NCBI RefSeq assembly: GCF_029873635.1
Contig: NC_080423.1
Coordinates: 97,212,397 to 97,276,396 of the forward strand
Length of the DNA stretch: 64,000 nucleotides
Origin: Malania oleifera
Taxonomy: Eukaryota > Streptophyta > Magnoliopsida > Santalales > Ximeniaceae
Direction: 5' to 3'
Below are positions 1 through 12,257 of this stretch, piece after piece. The notes beneath the pieces were generated by a model, which worked only from the letters and a program-made list of their open reading frames with translations, was not told the origin of the DNA and ran no database searches. Position 1 is the stretch's first letter; every line of letters begins with the position of its first letter. The translations under genes were made by a program, and so were the position numbers.

Positions 1-1970
1 CCTAAAAGATTCATCAGCTGAGTGTGTTGGATCATCATTAGCATTCTCACCAAACTGTTTTTTCCTACTAATTACACGTTTTTTTACAAAATACAAGTTC
101 AATATTCATTTCAAGTGCAATCTCTTTTACTGAAATTATAGAAGATATAAATCCATTCTCCCTATAATTTTTTAGAAAAAACAATAAGACCTTTAATTGA
201 TTAATGGCAACATCAATACGCATATCTTTTGATTGTAAATTTTTACTAACACAATTAACAGCAAATAGTATGTCATACCAAATAATCATTCCTAGTAAAA
301 ATTCAAAATTTTCCATCTCATAAGTTGCTATATAATAAGATTCACTTTTTGTTTGGATCATCACTAGTTTTTTTCTAATTGAAGTAAAACACCTCTAATT
401 TGATAAACTTGAAATCTTATTGCCTTAACACTCTTTATTTGATTTTTCCAACATGTTTGTGATAATGGTTTTATAGTTAAATTTGGTACATAATAGGTTA
501 AAATTTTTCATCGTTTCATAGACGAAGAAAATAATGTTTATATTCGTTGAACTACTTCAAAAAAAGTTATAATTTTAGAACAACAATTAATCATATTACA
601 AAGTACTAGATTAAGACTGTGACAACCACACAGAGTGTAAAATGCTCTATGATTTATATCTAGTAGTCTTTTTTGTACACCTTGTTGTTTTCCTTTCATA
701 TTAGATCCATTATCATATCCTTGCCCTCTTATATTCTCAATACCAAGTTCTAATTTTTGTATGACATTTATTAATTCATTAAAAAGTCATTCTCATGACG
801 TATCATCTATTTTTAGAAATTCTATAAAATGTTGTTCTATTTTAATTGGACTTGTAGAAAGATTCAAATATCGTATTATTAAAGACATTTGTTCTTGATG
901 ACTTACATCCGGGATGCAATCGAGTATGATTGAATAATATTTTGCTTCATTGATTTGCTTCATAATTTTCTTTTTAATATTAAGAGTTAACAAATTTATC
1001 AATTCATTTTGCATATTATGACCACGATAATGATTATGAATTTCACCATGTCGAAACGACGAATATGTTCTTTCATTATTGGATCAAATTCTACTATAAT
1101 TTCAATCAAACTTAAAAAAATCTCATTATTCTCTTAATAAATTCGTTCATTTTTCCCACAAAATGCCAAATTATTTTTAGCAAGAGTTTTCATAGCAAAA
1201 AAAATTTTCAATAATACTTTTTTCCAATGTTCTTTTTCTTTGTTAATTTGTTTTTCCATATTTTTATCAATTGTTGTATTTTTTGACAATTTTAACTCTA
1301 AATCAGCCCATTTATTCATATTAAAAATATGTTATTCACTAATTTCGTGAGTTTTAAACTTAGTACCAAGATTTTTCCAATCTTTACACCCTTCATTAAT
1401 TAGTTGTTGGTTATTTAATTTTTAGCCAAATAACTTACAATAAAAACAAAAAATTCTATCTAAATCTTTAGAATATATAAGTCATTTTCTATTATGTTTT
1501 TCTCCATCTAATAATTTTCGAATATAATATATATTTGAAAAATGTCTTGAATTTTCATCTTTTGGAAAAATTAAATCATTATCCCTAATAAGACATTTTT
1601 CAACTAATAAATTTCGTAATTTGGTATCTATATTTTCCCAATATTTTGGATCATAAATATTATCATCATTATTTATTTTTTATTCTTCTATATTTTTAAA
1701 ATGTCTTTCAAAAGAAACATCATTAGTTAGCATTTCTTGTATATCAATGTTATCTTTATTATTATTATTTTTATTGTTATTATTAGATTCTAATTCCATC
1801 TATGGAATTGATTGCTCGTCTCTTGGAAGATTTTCATCTTGCTCATTTATATTTTGTTTTGAACTAGTAATAAATTTATCAAGAGCTCCCTTTTGAGATG
1901 ACACTAATTCTTTTATTTTCTTTTTATTTCTTTGTTTTTCATATCTAGATTCATATTTTCTCGTTGACAT
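1..1970 (-). pseudogene. hAT transposase, TTF-type zinc finger/DUF4371 family (ZMYM1-like), broken
   Basis: The frame opens at ATG 1970 with MSTRKYESRYEKQRN and a Lys-rich N-terminus typical of this plant transposase family. It meets TAG at 1802-1800 after 56 codons. Beyond it, minus-strand segments stay recognisable: IYDPKYWENIDTKLRN around 1655-1600, then KLLDGEKHNRK and SKDLDRIFCFYCK around 1520-1440, which is the TTF-type zinc finger region. A DUF4371-like core, INEAKYYSIILDCIPDVSH, lies in 793-1014. A C-terminal block, MENFEFLLGMIIWYDILFA, lies in 68-364. These blocks are in different frames with several stops, so no full transposase can be made. The rest of the C-terminal dimerisation domain would lie left of the window. 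Family assignment is firm; the element is inactive. Confidence 0.8.
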
Positions 1971-2790
1971 AATTAAATTTTAAAATTAACACTAACTATA
2001 AATTGACAAATTACGTAAACAAATAAAAATAAATTTAATAAATCTATAAAAATAATAGATTGAAATAATATAACCTGATTATTATTATTATTGCAAATCG
2101 ATTGGTGAGCGAGACTTTAGAGATATCATATTCTTGCCGGATACAACGCTACAGCCTCAAAGCTTCCAAAATCTAAGAAAAAATAGAAAAAAAATTCAGA
2201 GTGAAAACAATAGAAAAAAATAATGCACAAACACTAAAATCAAAATTAGAGTTGATGAAAATTACAAAGAGTCGGAGGCCCCGAGACGATGAATGCAAGA
2301 GTCGGAGCAAAAATCACAGAGAGGCCGAGAGATGAGAGTAAGAGAGAATGTGAGAGATGGAGAGATTTTTTGAGAGATGGAGAGGTAGAAAAAGTGAGAT
2401 GCGGTGGGAATTATTGAGATTTTTATTGCATTTGATAGAGTGGGAGAGAGAGAGGTGAGAAATTTCGTTACATAATTGGAAATTGGGGAGATTAATGAGA
2501 AAGAGTTAAAGAGAGAAGAGAGAAAATGCATGGGGAATAGGAGAGAATAAAGAGGACATGGGTTGTGTGTGTTGGGAATTAAATGTGAAGAGGGAAATTT
2601 GTAATTTGCCGCGAGAATGTGAGGTTTTTGTGGGATGTTTTTTGAAAATTAAATAACTAAGAGATTTGCTATCTTTTAAGATTTACAAAATATATTAAAT
2701 AATCCAAACCAACTTAATATAAAATATATATAATTATGGGGCCCCCAAAATTTTGGGGCCCTAGGCAAGATATTCAATGACCTATACAGT

Positions 2791-2802
2791 GAGCCGACCC
2801 TG
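2791..2802 (-). repeat. hAT terminal inverted repeat (one end)
   Basis: Minus-strand CAGGGTCGGCTC, followed about 30 bases further in by TTGCCTAGGGCCCC. Both are characteristic of the end of this hAT group. The partner end is outside the window. Confidence 0.7.
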
Positions 2803-3735
2803 CAGCTACGGTATCATGTTCTGAATATAATTACTCCATTAGGATTCCTATACCATATAATACTGTACATATATAATAAAACTATAACTTGATCTCATGT
2901 TCATAAGTTTGTATAAAACCTGACATGTTCATGATTTTGTATAAAATCTGTCATATCATATCTCTGTATAAAATTGTCATTTCATAACTGGGTATGAAAC
3001 CGTCTGAACTCGGCATAAATTCGGTTGAACTGTCATTTAATACTGATTTCGGCATAAAGCCATTGAACTGAGCATAAAACCGGCTGAACTGTCATTTCAT
3101 AATTATATAAAAACCATCATGTTTAATCATACAATAATAATTGTTTTCATGCCACGTGATTTGACTGATAAATCATACTATAATAAACTGTCCGAGGAAA
3201 ATATATATTTTTCTGAAAACTAGGGTATGATCAATTTCACCTATTTAATTTAATTTCAAAATATTCTAAGAAAACCCGATATAAATATAATTAATTTCAA
3301 AATATTCCTAAAAATTTAATTTAATCAAATCCCTGCAGTTTAACTTAATTCCAAAATATTCCTAAAAATCTAATTTAATCAGGTCCTTACAGTTTAACTT
3401 ATATCCAAAATATTTCAAAAAATCTAATTTAATTAGGAAATATTTTTAAAATAAATATGACATAATCTATTCCTCTTACCTTAGCCCTGGACTGGTGCCT
3501 ACGACGTTCCGATGACGAATCCACTCTGGTTAAAATATTCAGGAGCGGAGCTGGGACCCGGATATGATCTTCGTTTTTTGATTTGGCAGGAAAATAGCCA
3601 AGATGAAGCTTTAGGTTAGCTTATATTATTATATTATATTATTTAATTAATAATTATGATCATTTAATTAATTAATTAATTAATATTATTTATTTATTTT
3701 ACACTTCCATGCATATTATTTTTGGGGTCTTTACA
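2803..3735 (-). mobile_element. Gypsy-type LTR remnant (reverse orientation)
   Basis: The minus strand begins TGTAAAGACCCC at 3735, matching the TGTARAGACCC or TGTAACGACC starts of the other Gypsy LTRs in this window. The left part, beginning CAGCTACGGTATCATG, resembles the body of the LTR at 13578-15552 near 14410. It contains spaced CGGCATAAA or CGGTTGAAC type units at 3000-3090, like the short tandem units of the other LTRs. The hAT element interrupts it on the left. It is an old fossil with no coding part here. Confidence 0.55.
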
Positions 3736-4606
3736 AATTCTATATATTTATGTATATATAAGCTGTACAATGGAGGGTCAATTTATATGCGAATGAAACC
3801 AAATAATAATAGAAAGATAATAAATACAAAGAATCAAAATAGAATAAAATAAACATAATATCAAAATATTCTAACATATATTCAAACAATAATGAAGTTT
3901 GGTGGCAATTTTGTGATTTTCATATATTCTCCTCTAGTGTCTTTTTCTCTAGATCGATCTGCATAAGGCAGCTCCCCTCTCGTGGTCTCTAACTTGCATT
4001 GTGTCGTCTCCAATCTAATAACCCATAGTCGGAGGTTACTCCTCTATGCTGCCAATAAATAGGGTAGCTTGGACTCTTCCAAGAAGTTTAAACACAATCA
4101 GCTTTCTCTTCTCTTCCTCTCTTACATTCTAGTAGTTGCCTATATCCTTCCAATAAATGAAATCGTTTGTGTTTTGGTCATACAAGAAAAAAAAAAAAAA
4201 CAAACTTATTGTAGTGAAGGTAGGGGGAATTGCACTTTGCCATTTTATACTTTTTCTATGGGTTTAAAGATTCAAGCAAATCATTTCCATCCATTTGTAA
4301 TGCCAATGCTAACATATTTTTACTCGCATTGTATGGATTACCAAAACGAAAAGAATTCTACTTATCAAGCCGTAAAATTTAAGCTTCAAGAGAATTAGGC
4401 ATGCCTATATGCCAAACCAAACTCAAACTGAGCTCCTAACCCAAATAGATCAATAAGGTAGCCTTAATCACAAGAAGAATAATATCATCCAAAGCTCGCA
4501 TTGATCCGGGCTACGCAAGGAGTGCATAATAGCTCGTCTCCCATTTCATATCCTTTTCACGCCACCAATATTTGAACTTAAGATTTCACATTTTGCACTT
4601 AATTAC
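3736..4606. other. No gene recognised
   Basis: AT-rich sequence between the LTR remnant and the first GST unit. A 109-codon open frame at 4069-4398 begins with TTG, contains a poly-A run coding Lys and resembles nothing I know, so it is not called. 4390-4500 shares diverged words with 4840-4960 (for example CCAAACCAAACTCAAACT against CCAAAGCAAACTCAAACT), perhaps an old local duplication. Confidence 0.4.
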
Positions 4607-5139
4607 CATACTCTGCCAATTTGTCAAAGTAAGCAAATACTGTTTGTTTAACTTTAGGAATGTGGACATTAACTGTTATCGACTAAGAGAAAACAATGAG
4701 GTAATTAAGGAAAAGAATTCGAAAAGCAAATTTTTTGTAATTTTTTCCACATACTAATATGTGTGTGTGTTGTGTGTGCGCATATATATAATTGTTTTTT
4801 GTGTCAAGTGTATAAAATTTAGGCTTGTTGAGGACTTGAATTAAGTTTGTCTACATAGATGCCAAAGCAAACTCAAACTTAGCCCGTATCCCCCCGTTAT
4901 CATAAGAACAACAAACATCATCATATTTAATGCCTTAATGGCAAGAAAATAAAGCATCAAAGTCTCATACTTCCGGGAAACCAAGAACGAACAACACTGA
5001 GTCAAACAAAAGACCCAACATAGATTTTGAAAGGAGATAGATCACTGAGATCGAGAGACCTCCCGAACCAATTTTACTTATTTAAGTACCATATTTTGCA
5101 CTCTATTACCATATATATATATATATATATCACGCCAGC

Positions 5140-8100
5140 TTATTGGGAGTTAGCAATGGCTCCATTGTTGTCTTTAGGCAGATGAATTTGGCGTATGATT
5201 CGAAAAGCTGGCAACAGCTCCTCCTTGGATGGTACCTCAGATTCTTTGATGATTGGCAATTCTGAAAACGCTTTCATCCACTGGTCTATCAAAGGGTATT
5301 TTTCAGAGTCAAATACTTTGACAGATGAAGCTGCCTCAATAACTTCCAGCCAAGTAGGCATCCAACCCAACACCATGTCCACTAACCCTATTGTGCTGCC
5401 CCCAAAGAACTTCTTGCCCTTGAGCTCTCCTTCAAGAATCTCTAATGCATGCTTTGCTTGCGCCACTGCCTCCTCTTGCTGCTCTTCCTTGCTATGCAAG
5501 ATTTTCCTCGCAACCTCGCCCAACTAAACAAGCATTATTAATGAAATTCAAATTATTTACATAGTCATAAAATTAAAATGATCATAGGTTTTTTTTTCTA
5601 ACATGAACATAAATATATGAAATTGTTTTCATAATTGATATATATATATATATATATATATATTTATTTATTTATTTTTCTTTAATAAATCAAGCCTGTT
5701 TTAATTTACATACATCTTTTAAATTTTTTCATGACAACTCCTCTTGTATGAGTTATTAGTTGGTCAAGCATTCCATTTAGTAGGCATTTAGTATTATTTT
5801 TTTTTATCTTGTTCAAGCACTGCCTAGTATCAATGCATACAAAAATTCAATAAGCCACAATATTTTTGCTTAAGAATCATGCTTAATGGTATGACCTATT
5901 GGCATGACAAGTATATATATCAAGAAAAATGAGTCTAGAGGTGTGAATAAATGGGAGAAAATCTATATTAGTCCTGAGGCTAAGCTTTATAACTTGAATT
6001 GTTTTTCTATAAAAGATTCTCATGCATAACACAAAATTTTTGGGTAGCTTGTTTATAGAATGATTAGATATATAAAAAATTATTTAAGTCTTATCTTCTT
6101 AAAAAGTCTATTTCACATTTTTAAAATTTTTTTTTCTAGTCACATATCTATGATTTTGAATGTTAGACTGGTTAAATTCAATGCACATTAATTTGCTTTT
6201 TAGATTCCTGAGTTATATTTGATGATAGTCAAGTTGCTATGTCGCATTGTCTATGTAGCTGAGAACCAATTAAAGCATCCAATGAACTCTCTTTTCCCAT
6301 GATTCAAACTTGAGACCTCCATTAATATGAATATCGAGCTTCAATTATTATGATGTTTCTTAAAAGATAGTAACATTACTGAAGTGGCATTCAAACACTT
6401 CTCCATAAATAAATTGAATTTTTTTAAGAAAAATTAGGAGAAAAACATTTTTCCTATTCTAATCATGTCTTTCACTATTATTATATTTGTGTGTGGCTCT
6501 TATACTTAGAAGGATCACAAACAAACAAAGGAAAACATGTGAAAGAAGTCTTCTTGTGCTGGAAGCAAAAGACTCGTCGACGAGTGCTCTGTGCTCGTCG
6601 ACGAGTAGATACTGAGAGTTAGAAAATCTCAGACTAGAAGACTCATCGATGAGAGTATAAACTCCTCGATGAGTGGGCTTTTTTGTCTCGTCAACAAATC
6701 TCCTGTACTCGTCGACGAGTGCGCCTGAGCTGCGAGAAGTTATTTGAATTTGAATAGTGTGACAGTTGGGAATTCTAAGGGAAACCTCCGAGGGCTTGTT
6801 ATATATGTTCTTCTGAGCATATTTTAACAAATAAGAGAGTAAGAGAGGGGTGAGGGAAGAAGAGAAGACCATTGAGTGCATATCTTTGATTTTCATAGCG
6901 AAATATCTTACCGATTGCCCCTGTGGATGTAGGTTTTACCGAACCACGTAATTCCTGGTGTCGTTGCTCTTATCTTTACTCTCTTTACATTGCTATGGTT
7001 GCGGAATAATTCGGTATTCACCATTTACTGTGTTTCAAGTATGTATGTGTGATTCTTTATACAATATTTATTCTGCTACGCATTGTTGGAAAAGACCCTT
7101 ATTTCACAACAACTATAATATTTGAGATTTAATATTATGTCACGCATCTATAATGAGCGATCCAATAATCAATATTAAAATTATATTCATATAATACCTA
7201 TAAAAGTGATTTAGAGGATTCTCTTATTAGCAAAAGGCGAAAAAGACCGTCCTCTGCATGCATATTCGTAGGACACGTGTCTATCATAAGTAATGAAATA
7301 ATTAATGATAAATTATTGCTATCGTACAAATGCATATGATTTATTATTTTATTTGGTCATTCATTGCTCTTGATGGAAACATGTCATATAAATATGTATG
7401 CAAAAAATGATGCTCTGTATTCTTAGACAATAGGTAAAATCTTTATTCTTATTTAAAAAAAAAAAAAAAAGACTTTGAGGCTACAATCAATTAATTATGA
7501 CAATCAGGGATCCCACCAGTTACTCCCACAAGACATAGAAATCAAATACTCTAATTGTAGCATTCTATTGGATGCATTTAACAAACCCGCCACCTACCTT
7601 TAGTTAATTTAAAGGCTAAAAGTAATGAATACCACCTATAAAATTTTGTTTTGAATAAAATATTTTCACACTTGAAATGCATCATTTTTTTAGGCTCAAT
7701 GTTATGGCTTAGTAGCAATATATAATGAATTTTACTAACATCTTAAAACTTTTGTCTTAAATAAAATGATACAATATGTGTGAGCCTTGACCATATCCCC
7801 CAAAGTCCAAATAGAGACAATCCTAAAATTTTAAATGAAAGCAATCTTTTGTTATTATCTGCTTATTTACTTGAAACTTGTCTCCTTTTTGTTTCACTAG
7901 ATCAAAGGAGAAAAGAAAAAAAAAAATTAGCCTTGTCCCCACTATGTAACTTGTGATAAAAGGTTAAATGAAATCATAAGTCAATGTTTGATAAGACATA
8001 AAGTGAAATGGAAAATGTGAAAAATAAAAATGTATTTTATGATAGAAAAACACAATCATCTTTCTAATTTTGTATTATAAATAATTAGTAGAATAAATAA

Positions 8101-9495
8101 TTTCTTGTACTAATTCTATTTTATCTTCTTTCTAACAAAAAAATCATAAAGATTTTGAAATTATGTTGTTTGGCTTGGGAAAAAAAATTTATCTCTTTTA
8201 AAATTAAAATTTCACTCTAAATATAAAATTTTCATACTCTAATTATTAATTAATGAAATGTTTATCATTAGAAATGTACTTAAAAGTTTTTTTCACTCTA
8301 ATTATTAATTAATGAAATATCTATCATGCAAAATGTAGTTAAAAAGTTTCCACTATGTGGAAATGTCAATACATTCAATTTCTATACTCGTGAATGGAAA
8401 GTAGAAAATGGAAGAAAAGAACAACAAAAGCATTGGAAAAAATGAATGGTTGGCACATTAAGCTAAGTGGGACATACTACAAGTAAAACATTTAGTGTTC
8501 ACAAGCATTGCCTTAATGTATGCACATGGAAGGTCATTACGTCAAGTCTTTTCAAAGGTCATTTTCTTTGTTAGCCGAGCAATCTACGTACACTTCTTTT
8601 ACTAAAAAAATGCGGACATTTATAAATCTAGGCATGAATATCACATACAAAATTGATCTAAAATGAACGATTTTGAATCATTTTGAAGGTTCAATCTCAT
8701 AAAAATATATATATTTTTTTTAAAAGAAGAAGCAAAGAGCAAGTAGGCATATGTGCAATATTCTAATATAAAAAAAAAAAAAAAGCAAAGAACAAGTAGG
8801 CATATGTGTAATATTCTAATATAAACATAGACAGACATGCACATATATTGGTTAGATGAAAGTATAGATGGAGGAAGGGAGGATTCTAGTCTTAACTATG
8901 GGTTATGTATGTGGAAAGGAGTAAATCAGGGAACTGACCCATAAACCTAGAGGTTTGCCAAGACACCATTAATATACAAGAATGAGTTTCCCCAATTGAT
9001 CATGGGTAATTAGTTCACCTTTTAGTAAATAAATTCTTTTCACATCATCTGCCAAAAATTCTCGATAGAATTTTCTTACGACGAATGTGTAGAGTTTGAT
9101 TTCCTACACATTAAATGTGTGTGTGAGAGAAAGAGAGAAGCATGTTTGCTTGAGATGTATACCTTTTCTTCAGCAAACTTGGCCCAAAAGAGTGCAGTGG
9201 CTTTTTGGAGAGGGTCCCGTGGGAGCAAGGGGTTGTGCGTCCAGGTCTCATCAATGTATTGGATGATGATGAGGGACTCAACAATGGGTTTGCCATTGTG
9301 AAAAAGCACAGGGACCTTCTTGTGGATAGGGTTGTGGGTGAGGAGCAGAGGGCTCTTGTTCCTCAGATCTTCTTCCACAAATTCATACTTCACTCCCTTC
9401 AGCCTCAAAACCCATTCCACCTTCCTTACAAAAGGACTCCACACTGTCCCCAACAGCTTCACCTCCTCATCATCCCCACCTCCTGCAGTTTCCAT
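5140..9495 (-). CDS. GSTU: Tau-class glutathione S-transferase, copy 1 (two exons)
   Basis: Cytosolic enzyme that conjugates glutathione to electrophiles and takes part in detoxification and stress responses. Exon 1 is 9163-9495 (ATG 9495, 111 codons) and exon 2 is 5523-5140 (127 codons plus stop), giving 238 residues, normal for the class. The intron is phase 0, with donor GAAAAG/GTATAC and acceptor TTTAG/TTGGGC. The thioredoxin-like N-domain has [19 protein letters not shown] with the catalytic Ser20, the cis-Pro loop KKVPV (Pro62) and the glutathione-binding ES pair (Glu73-Ser74). The C-domain has [20 protein letters not shown] and the conserved [12 protein letters not shown] chose ATG 9495 rather than the upstream in-frame ATG at 9564 because the upstream codons are only a GA-repeat and do not resemble GST. 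The single intron at this place is standard for the class, but 3,639 bases is far longer than usual. No break is seen. Confidence 0.93.
6479..7111 (+). mobile_element. Copia solo LTR in GST intron (unit 1)
   Basis: About 633 bases, starting TATTATATTTG (TG start altered) and ending TTTCACAACA. It is flanked by the direct repeat ACTAT at 6474-6478 and 7112-7116. It matches both LTRs of the Copia element at 19525-24839 at the corresponding site of unit 2. Its U3 carries CTCGTCGACGAG palindromes at 6573-6584, 6594-6605 and 6708-6719, with variants at 6642-6653 and 6662-6673. A solo LTR with matching target duplications is the normal product of LTR-LTR recombination. Confidence 0.88.
8731..8823. 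repeat. Local tandem duplication of about 45 bases
   Basis: The words GCAAAGAGCAAGTAGGCATATGTG and AATATTCTAATATAAA appear twice, near 8732-8773 and 8784-8823, separated by an A-run. Unit 2 has only one copy of this segment (about 26410-26450). It therefore arose in unit 1 after the duplication, or was lost from unit 2. Confidence 0.75.
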
Positions 9496-9586
9496 CTCTC
9501 TCTCTCTCTCTCTCTCTCCTTCTGTGGTTTTAATGCAATGAAAGCTCTGTTGGGCTCCGCCCATCCTACGGTGGTAGCTAGGGGTG

Positions 9587-9593
9587 CTTTATA
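9587..9593 (-). promoter_or_regulatory. Candidate TATA box of GST copy 1
   Basis: TATAAAG on the minus strand, 92 bases upstream of the ATG at 9495, with a (GA)n leader between. The same box and spacing occur for copy 2 at 27293-27299. Position and conservation are the only evidence. Confidence 0.55.
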
Positions 9594-9659
9594 TTGTGGT
9601 GGTAGCTAGGAGTCCAACATTAATGCCATTTTTTCGAGGTCTAAGGTGGCGTATCAAAT

Positions 9660-10095
9660 CTACCTGCACAAAAAGCAGAGTGCCACCCCACTTCTTATAT
9701 CAGCTTTTTTTTAAAAATAAAATAAAATAAAATTATACCACGTGCATGTCTTTAAAGTGTTGTTTGAAAGTAGAATAAGGGCTTTAAATTTTATTTGGGC
9801 AGTGCTATTGGAGAGAATATGCAGAAATTTGTCCCATTTCCGTGTTCATGTGTTTGTTTTTTCGATGTGGAATATGCGGAGTAGTTTTTATATTTATTAA
9901 TTTTGAATTTAGAAGGAGCGTGGCCTACTTGCCACTCGTCCTCTATTTTTATTTTTTAATATACTAAATGACAAATTTACCCTTTAATTTTTTACCGTAC
10001 AAAGTGACAATGCAACAAAAGAGAGAGAAAGAGGGACAAATTTGTCATTTCATTCTATGAAGGGAACCCATCTACGATTCAGATTGGGGAATCTT
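9660..10095. other. Unit 1-specific segment in GST promoter region
   Basis: Between the shared words AGGTCTAAGG (ending near 9645) and TATTAAAATTCTATTGAAG (from about 10095), unit 1 has about 430 bases where unit 2 has about 100 unrelated bases. It holds no long open frame and no clear terminal repeats. It starts about 165 bases upstream of the GST ATG, so it changes the upstream region of this copy. Confidence 0.6.
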
Positions 10096-10960
10096 TATTA
10101 AAATTCTATTGAAGAAATATTCAAATTACACAAGGTGGTGCCCCTTACAAAATTGATTCGTTGTTATTTACTGATATAAAGAACTTGATTCATTTATTTT
10201 AAATTAATGATGTAACTGGACTAATATTTTCCAAAAGTCAAGAAATGAGATTGCCTCGTTTTGATGAAATATATTAAGTTCTTGGAATAATATTTTTGTA
10301 AGACTAGAGTTGGTTCAACCTTTTTATTCATTCAATGATTCAGAAGATCTTTTTTTTTTTTTTTTAAGTACCATTTGACCAATAATTTTGTGAAAAAAAA
10401 TATTTGTGTTTTAGGAACAAGATAATATTTCTAAAAGAAAGTAACTTAACCAAAATTAGATAAAATTATATATAAAATATATTTTAGATAATTAAAATGT
10501 TTAAATAAAAAGCACTTCATTTGGCTAAAAAATAACTAAACTTGCAATATATAACTATACGAATAGTGTTAATAATTTTGTAAGGAAAAAATATTATTAT
10601 TTTTTAAAAAAAATAAGCTAAGGAATTATCAGAAAAACAAAATTTGAGAAAAAATAGATTGATATAGATTTAAAAAGTTTATTTTAAATAGTACAGGTAA
10701 AATCTATTCAATTAAGAAATAAAATAAATATAATAGTATTGTTGATACTAAATAAAAGATATATCTCAAAATAAAATAGGGAATTTCTTTTGCTATCATC
10801 TACAATATGTTGAAGTACTTAAGATCATTTAGATAGATAATAATAATAATAATATAACTTCTAAAAATTAAATTATAAAAATAAAATTATTGACCTAAAG
10901 CACTCCCAAATATTTATTTGAAATTTAGGAAAAAAAAAACTCATTAATTGATTATTAAGC

Positions 10961-11074
<114 letters not shown>

Positions 11075-11415
11075 TTTTAGGTAGCAAATAAAAATTTTAA
11101 AATTGTAATAAATTTTGCAATAAATTTATTAATATTTTCATTGGAGGAAGTCATATAATAAGATTCTTTATTATATGATTTCATAATAATATCTCATTAA
11201 AATGTTTGCATTTCATAATTTTGAATAAAAAATATTTTTTTATAAATAAATTTGTTTGAATATTCATGCTTTAATATTATTAACTGAATTATGAGAATAT
11301 ATTATTAATTTTTTTTAAAAAATCTAAACTTTATTTACACAAATATTTTACATAATATTATTGACATGAAATCAAATATAATGCACAAGATTCATTTACT
11401 TGCGCTTATACGTAT

Positions 11416-11731
11416 TGTGACAACTCGAATAAAAATAGAAAACAGTAATAGAAGGAGGAGGTCAACTTCGTTGATGAATACAGGGGATTCGTCTACGAGG
11501 GTATAAAGAGAATTCGTCGACGAAGACAGGATTCGTCAACGAGAAAATACCGAGAGAGGTTTTTGAACAGACTGAATTTCGTCGACGAGAAGTGGATTTC
11601 TTCGATGAAATTATTAAAGGGCTCGTCGACGAATGACGTGGCTCGTCAACGAATCCAGTCCTATAAATATGAAAAATCCAGATTTTAACTTCAAGATTAA
11701 GTAAACTCTCATCCTCTCTCTCCTCCCTTCG

Positions 11732-11798
<67 letters not shown>

Positions 11799-12224
11799 TT
11801 GGGCCGGATTTAAATTGGTTCGACAATCTGAAGCCACCACGACGCTCCTGGAGAAATTCTTTCCATTTTTGCAGGAGCGGATCGTTGGTGGAAGTAAGTT
11901 GGAATTCATCCCTGAGTTGAGGTAAGACATTTTAAGCTAAATTTGGGCTTACAGCAGTTATAGGAAATGATATACGAGTGAAAATACTGAAATTTAATAT
12001 TAAGAATTTTCATTTTCAGGGTATTGATTAAGAAATCCCACAGGTGTAAGACCAGAGATTATAGGGGCTTTTCTCAGTAATTAGGTAATGGGATAAACTA
12101 AAGCAGTTATTTTCATGCAAACTATTATTATTTATGAGAAAAGTTATTTTCTGGAAAGCATATATTATATCTGTAGATTACAAAGGAAATGTATGTTTGA
12201 GAAAAATACTGCTACTATGTTGAA

Positions 12225-12257
<33 letters not shown>

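Larger units (their letters stand above)
1..2802 (-). mobile_element. hAT DNA transposon, decayed, 5' part (continues left of window)
   Basis: The right edge (5' end of the minus-strand element) is the terminal sequence CAGGGTCGGCTC, read on the minus strand from 2802 to 2791. This is the usual start of plant hAT elements whose transposase has a TTF-type zinc finger. The first transposase ATG is at 1970, leaving about 830 bases of 5' leader that hold only spurious short frames. The other terminus lies outside the window, so the 8-base target duplication cannot be confirmed; the 8 bases next to this end are 2803-2810 (CAGCTACG). The element sits in an older Gypsy LTR remnant. Confidence 0.8.
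5524..9162 (-). other. Intron of GST copy 1 (3.6 kb)
   Basis: AT-rich intron. 5640-5664 is a (TA)n tract. 6479-7111 is a Copia solo LTR. 8731-8823 is a local tandem duplication. The remainder aligns with the unit 2 intron and shows no other gene. The homopurine and homopyrimidine-rich stretches, such as T- and A-runs near 7450 and 8770, are simple sequence. Confidence 0.8.

Noticed and set aside
2262-2531. 89-codon minus-strand frame rich in Ser and Leu
   Set aside because: Low-complexity GA-rich leader of the hAT element; not part of the transposase.
4069-4398. 109-codon plus-strand frame
   Set aside because: Starts with TTG, includes a poly-A derived Lys run, and has no family resemblance, promoter or conservation evidence.
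5195-5527. Plus-strand frame over GST exon 2 (also 18255-18587)
   Set aside because: Antisense shadow of the GST C-terminal domain.
6570-6720. Regularly spaced palindromes considered as a CRISPR-like array
   Set aside because: Plant nuclear context, within an LTR, irregular spacing and no cas genes.
6459-6896. 145-codon minus-strand frame
   Set aside because: Lies wholly within the Copia solo LTR and crosses its palindromes; no protein similarity.
9496-9564. Upstream in-frame ATG of GST copy 1 adding 23 residues
   Set aside because: The extension is encoded by the (GA)n leader and does not resemble GST N-termini; the corresponding leader in copy 2 is length-variable.
9119-9609. Plus-strand frames over GST exon 1 (also 26806-27378)
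   Set aside because: They are antisense shadows of the well-supported GST exons on the minus strand.
11614-11930. Minus-strand frames with RERERER runs
   Set aside because: Produced by the (TC)n microsatellite in an LTR.
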